Program-made: the position numbers and the translations under genes
Notes under the pieces: model-generated
What the model was told of the DNA's origin: nothing
Databases searched by the model: none
What the model saw: only the letters and a program-made list of their open reading frames with translations
Shown here: piece by piece, positions 32,446-43,581 of the stretch
Position numbering within the stretch: the stretch's first letter is position 1
How the letters are laid out: every line of letters begins with the position of its first letter
NCBI GenBank assembly: GCA_033557465.1
Contig: CM066033.1
Coordinates: 387,445,289 to 387,509,288, forward strand
From: Ichthyophis bannanicus
Taxonomy: Eukaryota; Chordata; Amphibia; Gymnophiona; Ichthyophiidae
DNA: 64,000 bases
Direction of reading: 5' to 3'

Positions 32446-32543
32446 GTGAGGACCGATTCCTGCAGTCCATGGAGAACACCTGTTATAGGTGAGTAACTAT
32501 GCTTTCTCCAGGAACAAGCAGGAAGTCAGTCCTCACTTATGGG
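32446..32543. other. ICR of DIRS-6
   Basis: The complement of the left end (CACCTGTTATAGGTGAGTAA) is joined at CTATGCTTTCTCCAGG to the complement of the right end (AACAAGCAGGAAGTCAGTCC). Confidence 0.88.
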
Positions 32544-32641
32544 ACTCCCTAGCTACAGGCTACCAAATCTGTAACCAAAAAACACCTCCATGAGGCCATA
32601 AGGAGAAGCAGAAGCCCGAAGGAGCCCGAGTCCTCGGGTCC

Positions 32642-33991
32642 TCAGGGTGAAGCCCTCAGTAGCTGTGAAGAAGGGTCGGAGGGCAGGAGTTGCTTATACC
32701 GCGAACGGGTTATGGAGTACAGCCTGGCCGAAGGTGCTGTCCCGGCAGGACTCCCTCTCCAGGCAGTAGTGGATGGCGAAGGTATTCGTAGAAGACCAGG
32801 TCGCCGCCCGGCAGATGTCCACGAGGCCACCAAGGCCGCTTTGGCTCGGATCCCATGTGCAATGACTCGACGATCCAGGGGAACGCCCGCCTTTGCATGG
32901 GCGAACGCGATGTAGTCCGCCACCCAAACAGAAAGGCTGCGTTTGGTGACTGCTTGTCCCTGCCTATTGGAATCGTAGGTCATGAAGAGCTGGTCAGACT
33001 TGCGATGAGTCTGGGTATGCTGCAAGTAGAAGGCAAGGGCCTGCTCGCAGTCGAGGATGTGGAGAGTCGCCGACGCCTGATCGGCATGGGGCCTCGGGAA
33101 GAAGGTCGGAAGCAGCATCTCCTGATTGAGATGAAAAGCCGACATGACCTTAGGTAAAAATTTAGGATGGGTCCGGAGGACCACCCTGTACTGATATAAC
33201 CTGGTGTAAGGGGCGCTAGCCATGAGCGCCTGAAGCTCACTGACTCGGCGAGCTGAGGTCAGTGCCACCAGGAAGGCCACCTTCCAGGCCAAATGCTGGC
33301 GCGAACAGGTTGCCATCAGCTCGAAAGGCGGACGAGTGAGCTGCGTGAGCACCACCATCAAGTCCCATTCTGCCGGAGGGGGACAGATGGGTGGCTTGGA
33401 CAACAAAAGGCCCCGCATGAAGCGGGAGACTAGTGGTTGTCCCGAAAGAGGTTTTCCTTCGATAGGGAGGTGATTAGCCGATATGGTGCTCAGATGAACT
33501 CTAACAGAGTTTGACTTCAGCCCATCCCTCGAGAGGTGGAGAAGGTACTGGAGAACCCACCGAACCAGGCATGAAAAGGAGTCGATCTGGTGCTCCGAGC
33601 ACCAGACGGAGAAGCGTTTCCACTTAAAGGTGTAAGCTCGCCTAGTGGAGTCCTTCCTCGAGGCAAGGAGGATTTCCTCAACCTCCTCTGGGAAGGCCAG
33701 CGAGACTAGAGAGACCCGTTCAGCCGCCAGGCCGTGAGGGATAAGGAGGGTAGATTCGGATGTAGTACCCAACCCTCCTCCTGCGTCAGCAGGTCCCTGG
33801 CAGAGCCCAGGGGGATCGGAGGCTCCGCTGACAGCCGGAGCGAGAGTGGAATCCAAGGCTGCCAAGGACATGAGGGGGTCACAAGGATCAGCGATGCCCC
33901 ATCCCGTTGAGCCTTGAACACAGTCCTCACGATCAGGGGGAAAGGAGGGAATGCAGGAGAAGACTGGAGGACCAATCCAGGAGAAATGCAT
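32642..33991 (-). pseudogene. Tyrosine recombinase pseudogene of DIRS-6 (one frameshift)
   Basis: 449 open codons cover most of the enzyme: core-binding region (STRRAYTFKWKRFSVW), arginine box TSARRVSELQAL, then IAHGIRAKAALVAS (H-x-x-R box). A frameshift near 32825 follows. The catalytic tyrosine region (the complement of ACTACTGCC, near 32765) is read only in another frame (32694-32927). The early part of the ORF overlaps the RT/RH end in the -1 frame. Confidence 0.88.
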
Positions 33992-35530
33992 CGGGGCCCT
34001 CCCTGCTCAGGTGCGGCACCGCGCTGCAGAAGCGAGGGAGTTGAGCTTTCTGAGGGCTGGCGAAGAGGTCCATCGCTGGAGTGCCCCAACGTAGAAACAA
34101 TGAGCTGGCTATTCTGGGATCGAGGCGCCACTTGTGGATGCAAAGGATTCTGCTGAGCCTGTCTGCCAGGCCATTCTCCTGACCCAGGAGGTACGTCGCC
34201 TTGAGAGACATCCTCCTCCAGGTGGCAAAAGAGCAGATGAGGACTGCTTCCCTACAGAGGGAGCGCAACCCCGTGCCCCCCTCTTTGCTGATATAGAACA
34301 TTGCTACCCGGTTATCGGTCTGCACCAAAACTGACTTCCCACTGAGGACATTCTTAAAGGCCTTCAGGGCCCACCAAATGGCCCGGTGCTCGAGCAGATT
34401 GATCTGCAGGGAAGCATCCGTAGTAAGTACCACATCGTGCTGTGGGGCCTGGAAAGGCGATCTCCGCAGGGGGTTGCGGGGGTTTTGCCACCAGTACAGG
34501 GACAAACGAAGATCGGGAAGAACCTTGACGGGGTCCCTGAGGTGCCCGAGGGATTGGCTCCATTGGGAGCTGAGGCACCACTGGGTCGTCTGCATGTGCA
34601 GGCATGAGTGAGGAACCACATGAATGGTCGAGGCCATGTGTCCCAAGAGACATAGCATGGACCGAGCGGTGACCTGGTGGGCACTCTGGATGCACACTGC
34701 CAGAGCCCGGAGGCGGATGGAGCAATCCACCGGCAGGAAGGCCATGGCCCACCGAGTATTGAGGCGTGCCCCGATGAATTTGAGAGCCTGTGCTGGCTTG
34801 AGGTGAGATTTTGGGTAGTTGACTAAGAACCCCAAACTCTCCAAAAGGAGGACAGTGCGTGACATTGCTTGCCGGGCCTCCTCGACGGAGGAGCCCGTAA
34901 CGAGCCAGTCGTCGAGGTAGGGAAACACCAACATGACCCAGCACCGCAGGTGAGCGGCAGCCACGACAAGGCACTTCGTGAAGACCCATGGGGCGGATGC
35001 AAGGCCAAAGGGGAGTACCCTGTACTGGAAGTGCTCTCCCTGCACCCTGAAACGCAGGTACTGCCTGTGTTGGGGATGGATTAGGATATGGGCATAAGCG
35101 TCCTTTAGATCCAAGGAGCATAGCCAATCGCCCTGCTGGAAGAAGGGCAGCAGCATGCCAAGAGATAACATCTTAAATTTCTCCTGCACCAGAAACTTGT
35201 TCAGCTTGTGGAGGTCAAGGATGGGTCACAGACCCCCCGTCTTTTTCGGGACGAGAAAGTACCAGAAATATTAAGGCCCGACCTCGAAGGGGAAGGAAGG
35301 AGTGTAATTCCCGCTGCAGCAAGAGTCGAGGAGGCTCCGCTTGGGAGAAAGGGGGTGGGAGCCTGTCGAAGTGAAGGCGATAGCCCTCCCAGATGACCTG
35401 GAGGACCCAGGTGTCCGAGGTGATAAGTGCCCATGCCGGGGCGAAGCAGGACAGGCATCTCCCCACCGATTGCTGCACCACCGGAGGGTGAGGGGCCATG
35501 CCACTGGCGTCAAAACCACTGAGGGGGTTG
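33706..35530 (-). pseudogene. RT/RNase H pseudogene of DIRS-6
   Basis: 418 codons (33933-35189) are open, with SLDLKDAYAHILIHP, LPFGLASAPWVFTK, FPYLDDWLV, VLTTDAS, QTDNRVAMFYISKEGG and LADRLSR. The catalytic residues are kept. After TTDAS the codons for about 20 residues are missing compared with DIRS-7 (LLGWGAHC and the following segment). The C-terminal tail (FPLIVRTVF ... LVTPSCPWQPWIP) is in another frame (33706-34143). The N-terminal end, 35215-35499, is also shifted. Confidence 0.85.
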
Positions 35531-35539
35531 TGGGGGAGC

Positions 35540-36067
35540 TGGCATCTGGGCCTTCAGGCCCTTTGGTTTGCGGTGACCCTGGCCAGACTTCCCCTGTGCT
35601 GGAGTGGTCGGCATGGGGGTAGCCGGGTACCTTTCCTGGGGAAGAAGGGCTTCTTAGCAGGCTGCTTCTTCCAAGGCAGCGTCAAGGTCTTGCGAGAGAG
35701 ATGGGTCCTAGTGACGTACTCCGTTTCAATCTCTGCAGCCTTCTCCTCCATCGGCTTTCCAAAATGTTGTTCACAGAGGCAGGGCACATCCAGGAGCTTC
35801 TCCTGCACTCACTGCTCCAGATCAGAGGATTGGAGCCAAGCCTGGCGGCGGGCTCCGATGCCCACAGCCGCCACCTGAGCCGATGTCTCAAAGCCGTCGT
35901 AGGAGGCTCGAGAAATATACTTGGAGCAATCCACCACTCATTTCAACAGGGTGCGGAATCTGCCGAGGGGCTCGCCCTCGAGACCCGCGGAGAAGCCTCC
36001 AATTTCTTTTGCCAAGTCGCGGAGGAACATACCCATATATAATTGGTATACCTGGATGCGACAAGAG
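35540..36067 (-). pseudogene. gag pseudogene of DIRS-6, C-terminal part
   Basis: It contains the segment with LLDVPCLCEQHFGKPMEEKAA (35554-35808) and, further upstream, the region for the LYMGMFLRDLAKE-like block at 35990-36050. It is cut by DIRS-7 at 36067. Its N-terminal half is at 41830-43178. Confidence 0.8.
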
Positions 36068-36255
36068 AGAGTAGTTACTCACCTGTAACAGGTGTTCTCC
36101 AGGAGCAGCAGGAATCAGTCCTCACATATGGATGACGTTGGCGCCGATGGAGCCCTCGCGGAGCAATTTCCCCAGCTTTCAAAGAAAGCCTTTGGGAATT
36201 GCAGCGCGCATGCGCGGTCCCCTTCCCGCCCAAGGGTGCCATCTTGCTCAGTCTG
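36068..36255. repeat. Left ITR of DIRS-7
   Basis: It starts AGAGTAGTTACTCACCTG. GCGCATGCGC (NRF-1-like) is at 36206-36215, and GGGTGCCATCTTGCTCAGTC at the inner end. Confidence 0.9.
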
Positions 36256-36334
36256 ATGACATAGCCAAAAGACAGCAAAAAAATTAGCAAAAACTAAATG
36301 ATAGGACTGCAACTCCAAGGGGAGGAGGGAGGGT

Positions 36335-36432
36335 TGTGAGGACTGATTCCTGCTGCTCCTGGAGAACACCTGTTACAGGTGAGTAACTACTCTTTCTCCA
36401 GGACCAAGCAGGAAGTCAGTCCTCACATATGG
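36335..36432. other. ICR of DIRS-7
   Basis: CTGTTACAGGTGAGTAACTA is joined at CTCTTTCTCCAGGACCAAGC to the complement of the right end. Even the private changes of this copy are shared between the ends and the ICR: AGAG at the left end appears as CTCT, and GGTCC at the right end as GGACC. This is expected if the ICR templates the ends. Confidence 0.9.
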
Positions 36433-36568
36433 GACTCCCTAGCTTAAGGCTACCGGAGACCTCAAGCGGAAAAATGAGCTCCCTCTAGCTCAGCAGCACA
36501 GAAGGAAGGAATCTCTGAAAACACCCCCGACCGGTAGCCCAACACCAGGGCCGGAGGGTAGGAGTTGC

Positions 36569-39527
36569 CTAAACCTCAAAGAGATTATGGAGGACTGCCT
36601 GACCGAAAGCACTGTCCCTGCGGGACTCCCTCTCCAGGTAGTAATGGGCCGCAAAGGTCTGGCTTGAAGACCAAGTAGCGGCCCGGCAGATGTCTGCCAA
36701 CGGAATATAGCGGAGATGAGCCACTGACGCAGCCTTCGCCCTTACACGATGAGCTGTGACACGACCCTCCAACGAGAGGCCGGCTGCCCCATAAGCCCAA
36801 GCGATACAGTCAGCAACCCATATGGACAAAGTACGCTTGGAGACAGGTAGCCCCAACTTATTGGGGTCAAAAGAAACTAAGAGCTGAACAGCCCTCCTAT
36901 GCTCCCGCGTACAGTCAAGGTAGAAGGACAAGGCCCTCCTACAGTCCAGGGTATGCAGGACCATTTCAGCCCGGCTGGTGTGCGGCCTGGGAAAGAAGGT
37001 CGGAAGAACCACCTCCTGGTTGAGATGAAAAGGAGAAACCACTTTTGGAAGAAACTTAGGGTGAGTCCGCAAGACTACCCTATTCCTGTAGAACCTAGTG
37101 TAAGGAGGATCAGACACTAGGGCCTGCAGTTCACTAACGCGCCTAGCAGAGGTAAGAGCTACCAAAAACAAGGTTTTCCAGGAAAGAAAACGAAGAGGGC
37201 AGGTAGCCATAGTTTCAAAGTGCGGACAGGTAATCCGCTGCAAAACCACATTCAGATCCCAGTCAGGGGCTGGTGGGCGCAAAGGAGGCTTAAGGAGGAG
37301 GAGGCCTCGGAGAAAACGAGCCACCAAAGGGTGGTTGGAAAGAGGCCTGCCATCCACCGGTGCGTGATGCGCAGAGAGAGCACTGAGGTGGACCCTGACA
37401 GAGTTGGACTTAAGGCCCAGATTGGAGAGGTAAAGCAAATATTGCAAGACCACTGCCACCAAGCAGGAGAAGGGATTCTCAGACTGCTGAGCACACCACA
37501 CGGAGAACCTACGCCACTTAAGAGCGTAGGACTTCCGGGTGGAGGGCTGCCTGGAGGCCAAGACGACCTCTTCCACCTCCCGAGGCAGCAGGAGGGGAGC
37601 AAGGACTACCCTTTCAGCAGCCAGGCCATCAGATGAAGGGATCGGAGGTTGGGGTGTAGGAGAGTCCCCTGATCCTGTGACAGGAGATCGGGTTGAAACC
37701 CCAAAGGAAGAGGAGTGTCCACCGCCAGCTGCAGCAGAAGCGGGAACCAGGGTTGTCTCGGCCACCGGGGAGCCACCAGGATCATCGAGGCTCTGTCCCT
37801 GAGAACCTTGAAGAGTGTCCGAGACACTAGTGGCATGGGAGGAAAGGCATACAAGAGGCCTGTGGACCATGGAATCAGAAAAAGCATCCGCCGCTACTCT
37901 GAGAGGATGCGGTTGTCGAGAGCAGAATCTGGGACGTTGCCGGTTCAGAGGACTGGCAAATAGATCCATGGTGGGGAGGCCCCACTTGAGAAAGATCCGT
38001 TGAACCACCAACGGATCCAATCTCCACTCGTGTGGTTGGAGGATCCTGCTCAGCTTGTCTGCCAGGTAATTTTCCTGACCTGGGAGATAGACAGCTTTGA
38101 GGAGGATGCCGTGGCTGACGGCCCAAGAGCACAGTTTTTGTGCCTCCTGACAGAAAAGGAAGGAGCCTGTGCCTCCTTGTTTGTTCACGTAGAACATTGC
38201 AACTTGATTGTCCGTCTGGACCAGCACAGACTGGTGAGAAGTGAGGTGGGAGAAAGCTCTCAGAGCTAGGCGGATGGCTCTGAGCTCCAGGAAGTTTATC
38301 TGCTGAGCAGACTCCCAAGGAATCCAGAGGCCTTGAGTACATGTCCCTTGGCAATGTGCTCCCCAACCCAGGAGAGAAGCATCGGATGTCAGTACCTGAG
38401 AAGGCGGAGGAGATTGAAAATCCACTCCCAGCACTAGGTTTGGCAGATGAAGCCACCACTGCAGAGAAGAGACCAGCAGGTCAGATATCCGTACTGAGTC
38501 CGCCAGGCTTCCTGTGGCCTGATGCCATTGAGTGCGAAGGCACCACTGAGCAGGACGCATGTTCAGGCGGGCATTGGGGGTTACATGAACCGTGGAAGCC
38601 ATATGGCCGAGCAGTCTCAGAAATTGCCTGGCAGAGACCAGGGAATTGCTGTGAAAGTGGCTGGCGAGATCCATGAGCCTGTGGGCCCTGTCCAGAGGCA
38701 GGAAGGCCCACGCCTGAAGAGTGTCCAACCTGGCGCCTATGAATTCGAGATTTTGAGAGGGGAGCAAAGTGGACTTTGCGAAGTTTATGACAAATCCCAA
38801 GTGCTGGAGTAGAGTCACAGTGCGATGAGTGGCTTCTTGGGAAGACTGGGCTCTGATGAGCCAGTCGTCCAGATATGGAAACACAAAAAGGCCTTGAAGT
38901 CTTAGATAGGCCGCCACCACTGCTAGGCATTTGGTGAACACCCTGGGGGCGGAGGACAGGCCAAAGGGCAGTACTCTGTACTGGTAATGATTTCCTCCCA
39001 CCACAAACCTGAGATATTGTCTGTGGTCTGGATGAATAAGGATGTGAGTATAAGCATCCTTGAGATCTAAGGAGCATAGCCAACCAGTCTCCCTGCTGGA
39101 GGTAGGGCAGCAGGATTCCAAGGGTAAGCATCTTGAACTTTTCCCTTTCCAGGAACTTGTTGAGGTTGCGCAAGTCCAGGATGGGTCTGAGGCCTCCTGT
39201 TCTTTTTGGTATCAGAAAGTACCTGGAATAAAAGCCGTGACCTCTCAGGTGGTGGGGCACCGGTTCCACAGCCTGTTCCTGAAGAAGACTTGCTAACTCC
39301 TGAAGGAGTAAGTCCCTGTGCAGAGGGAGTCTTGGAGGCTCCCCTGGAAAGTAGGAGGGAGGTACCTGGTGAAAGTGTAGAAGATAGCCTTTTTGAACTA
39401 TATGAAGCACCCAGGTATCTGAGATGATGGCTGACCACCTGTGGGCAAAGTGGACCAGCCGGCCTCCTGTGCTGAGAGAAACCAGCGGAGGGGAAGAGGC
39501 TATGCTGATGGAGTCAAAAACCCCCAC
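36569..39527 (-). pseudogene. RT/RNase H and tyrosine recombinase of DIRS-7, in one 850-codon frame
   Basis: RT begins at 39527 (MGVFDSISIASS). Near 39080 a 4-bp insertion (CCAA repeated) shifts the frame just before motif A. The 850-codon frame 36569-39121 then runs through SLDLKDAYTHILIHP, YLDDWLI, RNase H (VLTSDASLLGWGAHC, QTDNQVAMFYVNKQGG, LADKLSR) and, after an extra A at 37879-37883, passes from the RT/RH frame into the YR frame. The YR keeps TSARRVSELQAL, TAHRVR and AAHYYLERESRRDSAFGQAV. The displaced RT/RH tail is still open at 37606-37887 (LLYAFPPMPLVSRTLF). All catalytic residues of the three enzymes are present. Confidence 0.9.
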
Positions 39528-41428
39528 CCTGCTGAGCAGGGGCCGGAGTTGTGGGCTTGGGGGCCTGCTGCCTACGGGACCAATTACCCCGTCCCTTGGC
39601 CTGCTGACCCTGTTGGGGAGCTGCTGAGGCCTGATAATGAGGGTAGTGTTTATAGGCAGCTGCCTTCCTCGGGTAAAATGGCTTTTGCCCCGAGCCCTTC
39701 TTCTTCTGAGAAGGGGCAGAGGTTTTTCTGGACAGCCGAGTCCTGGTCAGAGTCTCGGTCTCGATCTGTGCAGCCTTTTCAGCCATGGGCTTGCCAAAGA
39801 GGTTTTCACCTCTGCAGGGGACATCGACCAACTTGTCCTGTACCCATGGCTCGAGGTCGGATGACTGAAGCCAAGCCTGTCGGCGGGCACCGATGCCGGC
39901 TCCGGCTACCCGAGCCGATGCTTCGAAGCCATCATAGGCTGCTCGAGAGATAAACTTCGAGCACTCCCGAATACCAGTGAACAAGGCCTGGAACCTCTGC
40001 AAAGGTTCCTCGGAGAGACCAGCAGAGAACCCGGCAATCTCCTTTGCCAGGTCTCTGAGATACATGCCCATGTAGAGCTGGGTAGGTCTGGACTCGACAA
40101 GCAAGCATAGAGCCCTGGAAGCACTTCCTACCGAGGGCATCTAGGTTCAGGGCCTCCCGGCCGGGAGGCACCGAGGAGTGCATCTTCTGACTCTTGAGTC
40201 GATGCATGGCCGATTCCACCACCATGGAATGGTGCGGTAGTTGTGCCTTTTGGAACCCGGGGTTCTTGCGGACTAGATAAATGGAATCGACCCGCTTGCT
40301 TAACACCGGCGCCGACGCCGTGCTCTCCCACATCCTTAAGAGAAGTCGCTCCAGCATCGGAGGAACCGGTACAGTAAAGGCCTCCTTCGGGGGAGAGTCA
40401 TACTGGAGGGCATCGAGCTCTTCGGCTCGAGGCTCCTCCTCGGGATCCGTGGGGAATGCCAAGGCCTTGGCCATATCCCGCACGAAGTCCGAGAACCGGG
40501 TGTCCTCCGGGGGGGACCGTCTCCGAGGTTCGGACTCAGGCGAGTCCAATGGGACGCACCGAGTCCGAAAAGTACCCGGTGACTCTTCGTCCTCCGTCTC
40601 CCAGCCCGACTCCTCGGAGGAGGAATCAAGCGGCTCCGGTCGGGCGGGCACAGATGCCCTCCGCCCCAACACCGAGGCTGGCGTCGATGACCTCGGTCCC
40701 GAACGGGAGGCCGAGGGAGACCATGACCGAGGATCGACTCGAGCTCGCATGGACTCGAGGATCGGCTCGGTCTCCGGGGTCGACTTGGACGTCGACATCC
40801 CGGTGGTCGGGGCAGATGCACCAGCGAGGCCAGCGATCAATGCCCGCTGCTGGTCCATGAAGGCAGCTAAACTGCTCTCCAAGGCCGTCAACCTGAGTCC
40901 GAGCTCAGGAGACCCAGCAGCCCCCGACTCGGGCCCCGACGGCGGCTCCTTCGGAGGCGAGTCCACGAGGACTACAGTACTCACGTGTCCAGGAGACTCC
41001 ATCTCGAGACGAGGATGTTTCAAAGGCCTCTCCGACTCCGAGGACCCGGGACGGCTATCGGGGCTATGCGACCTGGCCCTCGAGGAACTAGGGGCGTCCA
41101 CCGACGCCGCCCTCGCGGGTTTATTCTTCCGATGATGTTCCCGGGCAGGAGACCCCCGCTCAGAGGAACTCCGATGATGCTCAGGACCGGAGTCCTGGGA
41201 CGTCGAAGCCTCTGACGAGGTCCGGACCCGGCCGGACGCAGAGTCAGAGAAGATTCGTTCTTTTTGATGCTGCCGACTCCTCAACGCTTTTGAGGACATT
41301 TTGCCACACGGACCACAGATCATCGGGTCATGATCGGGTCCAAAGCAGCGGAGGCAGCAGTCGTGTGTGTCGGTAAGAGACATACGTTTCTTACACCGAT
41401 CACACTTTTTAAACCCGCTGGCAGCCAT
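39514..41428 (-). pseudogene. gag of DIRS-7 (one frameshift)
   Basis: The start is placed at MAASGFKKCDRC (about 41428); the frame is open further upstream. The order is: Cys/His cluster (KKCDRCKKRM ... CCLRCFGPDH ... CGPC), a Ser/Arg-rich region, a middle segment with ALESSLAAFMDQQRAL, an acidic linker, then the conserved C-terminal domain (KRVDSIYLVRKNPGFQKAQL ... AAYDGFEASAR ... CRGENLFGKPM). A single extra base near 40080 moves the frame, and 39514-40140 continues to the normal stop PAQQGGGF. The gag stop overlaps the RT start by 14 bases in the +1 frame. Confidence 0.88.
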
Positions 41429-41668
41429 CGGGGGAAAAAGGGCCCCTGCGAGGTCAAAAGACAGGGCTGCCAGTGAAAAAAGAAAAATGGCGCGAACGCT
41501 AGTCACGAAGGACAAAAACCGAAAAAATAAAGAACGGACTCGATACCGGCGTATCGGGTCCGGGCGGGAAAAGGATCTAGCGTCGAACCGAGAAATGAAT
41601 AGTAAATAAAATCAACTTTTTCAGCGGCGATCACAAACAGCGTCTGTAGGGCTCCACGGAAAAAAGAT

Positions 41669-41829
41669 GACTGAGCAAGATGGCACCCTTGGGCGGGAGG
41701 GGGACCGCGCATGCGCGCTGCAATTCCCAAAGGCTTTCTTTGAAAGCTGGGGAAATTGCTCCGCGAGGGCTCCGTCGGCACCGACGTCACCCATATGTGA
41801 GGACGGACTTCCTGCTTGGTCCTGGAGAA
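41669..41829. repeat. Right ITR of DIRS-7
   Basis: It carries AAGATGGCACCC (41677-41688), GGGCGGG near 41693, GCGCATGCGC (41707-41716) and GTCGGCACCGACG, and ends GGTCCTGGAGAA. It lies upstream of gag. Confidence 0.9.
41677..41716 (-). promoter_or_regulatory. Probable promoter motifs of family II DIRS (YY1-, Sp1- and NRF-1-like)
   Basis: Within 40 bases the right ITR has AAGATGGC (YY1-like), GGGCGGG (GC box) and GCGCATGCGC (NRF-1 consensus core). These are typical of TATA-less CpG promoters in vertebrates. The genes start about 250-300 bases away on the minus strand. Function is inference. Confidence 0.5.
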
Positions 41830-43178
41830 AAGCATGGAACCTTGGTAGGCCTTGCGGCCCAGGGCATCAAGGGCTCTCGATTCTCGGCCCGGCAGGACTG
41901 ATGAGTGGGACCGGACTTTTCTGCTTCCTCATGGCTGATTCCACCGCTATCGAGGTGTGTGGAAGTTGGGTCTTTCGGAAGCCTGGCCCTCGCTGCCCCC
42001 TGTACATTGTGTCAAGGCGCTTGCTTACAATGGGGACCGAGGCTGGGGCCTCCCACATGCAGAGCAATAGCCAAGAGAGGATCGGCGGCACTGGCACAGT
42101 GAGGGATTCCCTGGGTGGGGCCTCGTACTGAAGAATATTGATTCTTAAGCACGGTCATCTTCCTCGGTCTGGGCAACCAGGTTGAAGGCCTGAGCCATGT
42201 CCCGAATAAACACCAAAAAGGAGGTGTCCTCGGGTGGTGAATGGTGCTGGAGGTCAGGCAGCAAGGGGTCCGACGGAAGATCCCAGTGAGTGCGGGGTCT
42301 CCAATGATGTGTCCTCATCGGATTCCCAGTCCGAGAAATCGGTCGAGGTATCCAAGCCAGGTGGTTCGCCCTGTCCGATGGCTAGTGGCCTGGAGCCGGA
42401 AGCCCTGGACAATCTCACCCCCGAAGAACGGGAAGGCGAGCGAGACCGACGTAGAGGACCCCTCACGAGGCCCACGGCTCTCAGGGGTTTTCTGGATGGA
42501 TTTGGGTGTCCCACGGTCTCCGGGCGCAAGTCAGCGAAGCTGGCCATGAGCGCCTGCTGGGAAGCAATGAACGCAGAAACGCTGTGTTCTAGCACCAGCA
42601 TATGGGACTCCCACGTGGGCGTGGGGCCCTGGGACGCCGATACCGGGGTTACCGGATTGGGGGTCGAGGAGGAGAGGGGGTCCTCACCGGGATGGCCCTC
42701 AGGAGACTAGGTGCCTTCACCGGAGGCCTCCATTTCTCTGCAAGGTACCTTGCGGGGCCACTCCTTGTCCAACTCTCGAGAACACCGAATGGGACTAAGC
42801 AACCGGGCGCAGGAGCATTCGTGCTTGTCGGGGGCCCCAGACAGCGACTTCGAGGCCGCCTTCTTTTTTGCGCCATTCCACCTTGGGGGACCCCTGGTCC
42901 GAATGCCATCTGGAATGCGGAGCCACAGGGGGAGAACCCACCGGAGGGGAGAAGACCGAGGGTGCCACCAGGGACTCCGAGGTAGCCTTTCGAAAAATGT
43001 CTTCGGACTTCTGCTTATGGCTGAGCAGGGCCTTAGAGGACATTTTCTTGCAGAACAAACAGAGCTCTGGGTCATGGTTGGCTCCCAGACACCTTAGACA
43101 GCAGTCATGAGTGTCCGTAAGCGACATGTTCCTAGAGCACCTATCGCATTTTTTTAAACCCGGTGGCCATGGGGGCAA
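41830..43178 (-). pseudogene. gag pseudogene of DIRS-6, N-terminal part
   Basis: 42795-43178 holds the Cys/His cluster (LKKCDRCSRNMSLTDTHDCC, LRCLGANHDPELC, LFCKKM). 42254-42601 holds the middle segment (EHSVSAFIASQQALM), and 41867-42097 the start of the C-terminal domain (SKRLDTMYRGQRGPGFRKTQ). Several frameshifts separate them. Confidence 0.85.
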
Positions 43179-43421
43179 AAATGGCTCCTGCGAGGTGAAA
43201 GACCCACGTGGCCAGCGGTTGGAGAGAAAAAAAGGGGGTGAAGCCCGGGAGAAAAAAATTTAGAAAGAGTATCCCCGCAAGCTCCAAAAGAGAGCAAGGG
43301 GAGGACAGGTAGAGGACCGGTGCAACTAGAAAAACGAGAAATAGCTTGTTAAGGCGAGAAAAACAAAAACTTTTTCCAAGGGATGAGGACGTGCGTCCGA
43401 AGGACTCCGCGGAAAAAGGAA

Positions 43422-43581
43422 GACTTAGCAAGATGGCACCCTTGAGCGGGAAGAGGACCACACATGCGTGGTAGCAATCCCAAAGGCTTTCTTTGAAAGC
43501 TGGGGAACTGCTCCGCGCGGGTTCCGTCGATGCCATTGTCACCCATAAGTGAGGACTGACTTCCTGCTTGTTCCTGGAGAA
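43422..43581. repeat. Right ITR of DIRS-6
   Basis: It starts at AGACTTAGCAAGATGGCACC and ends TTCCTGCTTGTTCCTGGAGA. The NRF-1-like site is decayed (CACACATGCGTGG). Confidence 0.85.

Larger units (their letters stand above)
32177..36067 (-). mobile_element. DIRS-6 (left part): family II, split by DIRS-7
   Basis: Left ITR 32177-32365, ICR 32446-32543, YR, RT/RH and the C-terminal half of gag. The gag is interrupted after CTGGATGCGACAAGAG (36067), where the left end of DIRS-7 begins. The remaining gag and the right ITR are at 41830-43581. Confidence 0.93.
36068..41829 (-). mobile_element. DIRS-7: family II DIRS retrotransposon nested in the gag of DIRS-6
   Basis: 5762 bp, complete: left ITR 36068-36255, ICR 36335-36432, YR, RT/RH, gag, and right ITR 41669-41829. 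The flanking gag of DIRS-6 rejoins across it with no target duplication. It is well preserved: gag is open for 527 codons, and the combined RT/RH-YR frame for 850 codons. The remaining defects are a 4-bp insertion at about 39080, a 1-bp insertion at 37879-37883 and a 1-bp shift in gag near 40080. Its ITRs keep intact CpG-rich motifs, so it is the youngest family II copy here. Confidence 0.95.
41830..43581 (-). mobile_element. DIRS-6 (right part): N-terminal gag and right ITR
   Basis: It resumes the gag of DIRS-6 exactly at the end of DIRS-7 (AAGCATGGAACCTTGGTAGG), matching DIRS-7 gag at 40105-40125 and onward. The right ITR at 43422-43581 pairs with the left ITR at 32177-32365. Confidence 0.92.

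Noticed and set aside
40281..41135. 284-codon plus-strand ORF
   Set aside because: It is the antisense shadow of the GC-rich gag of DIRS-7.
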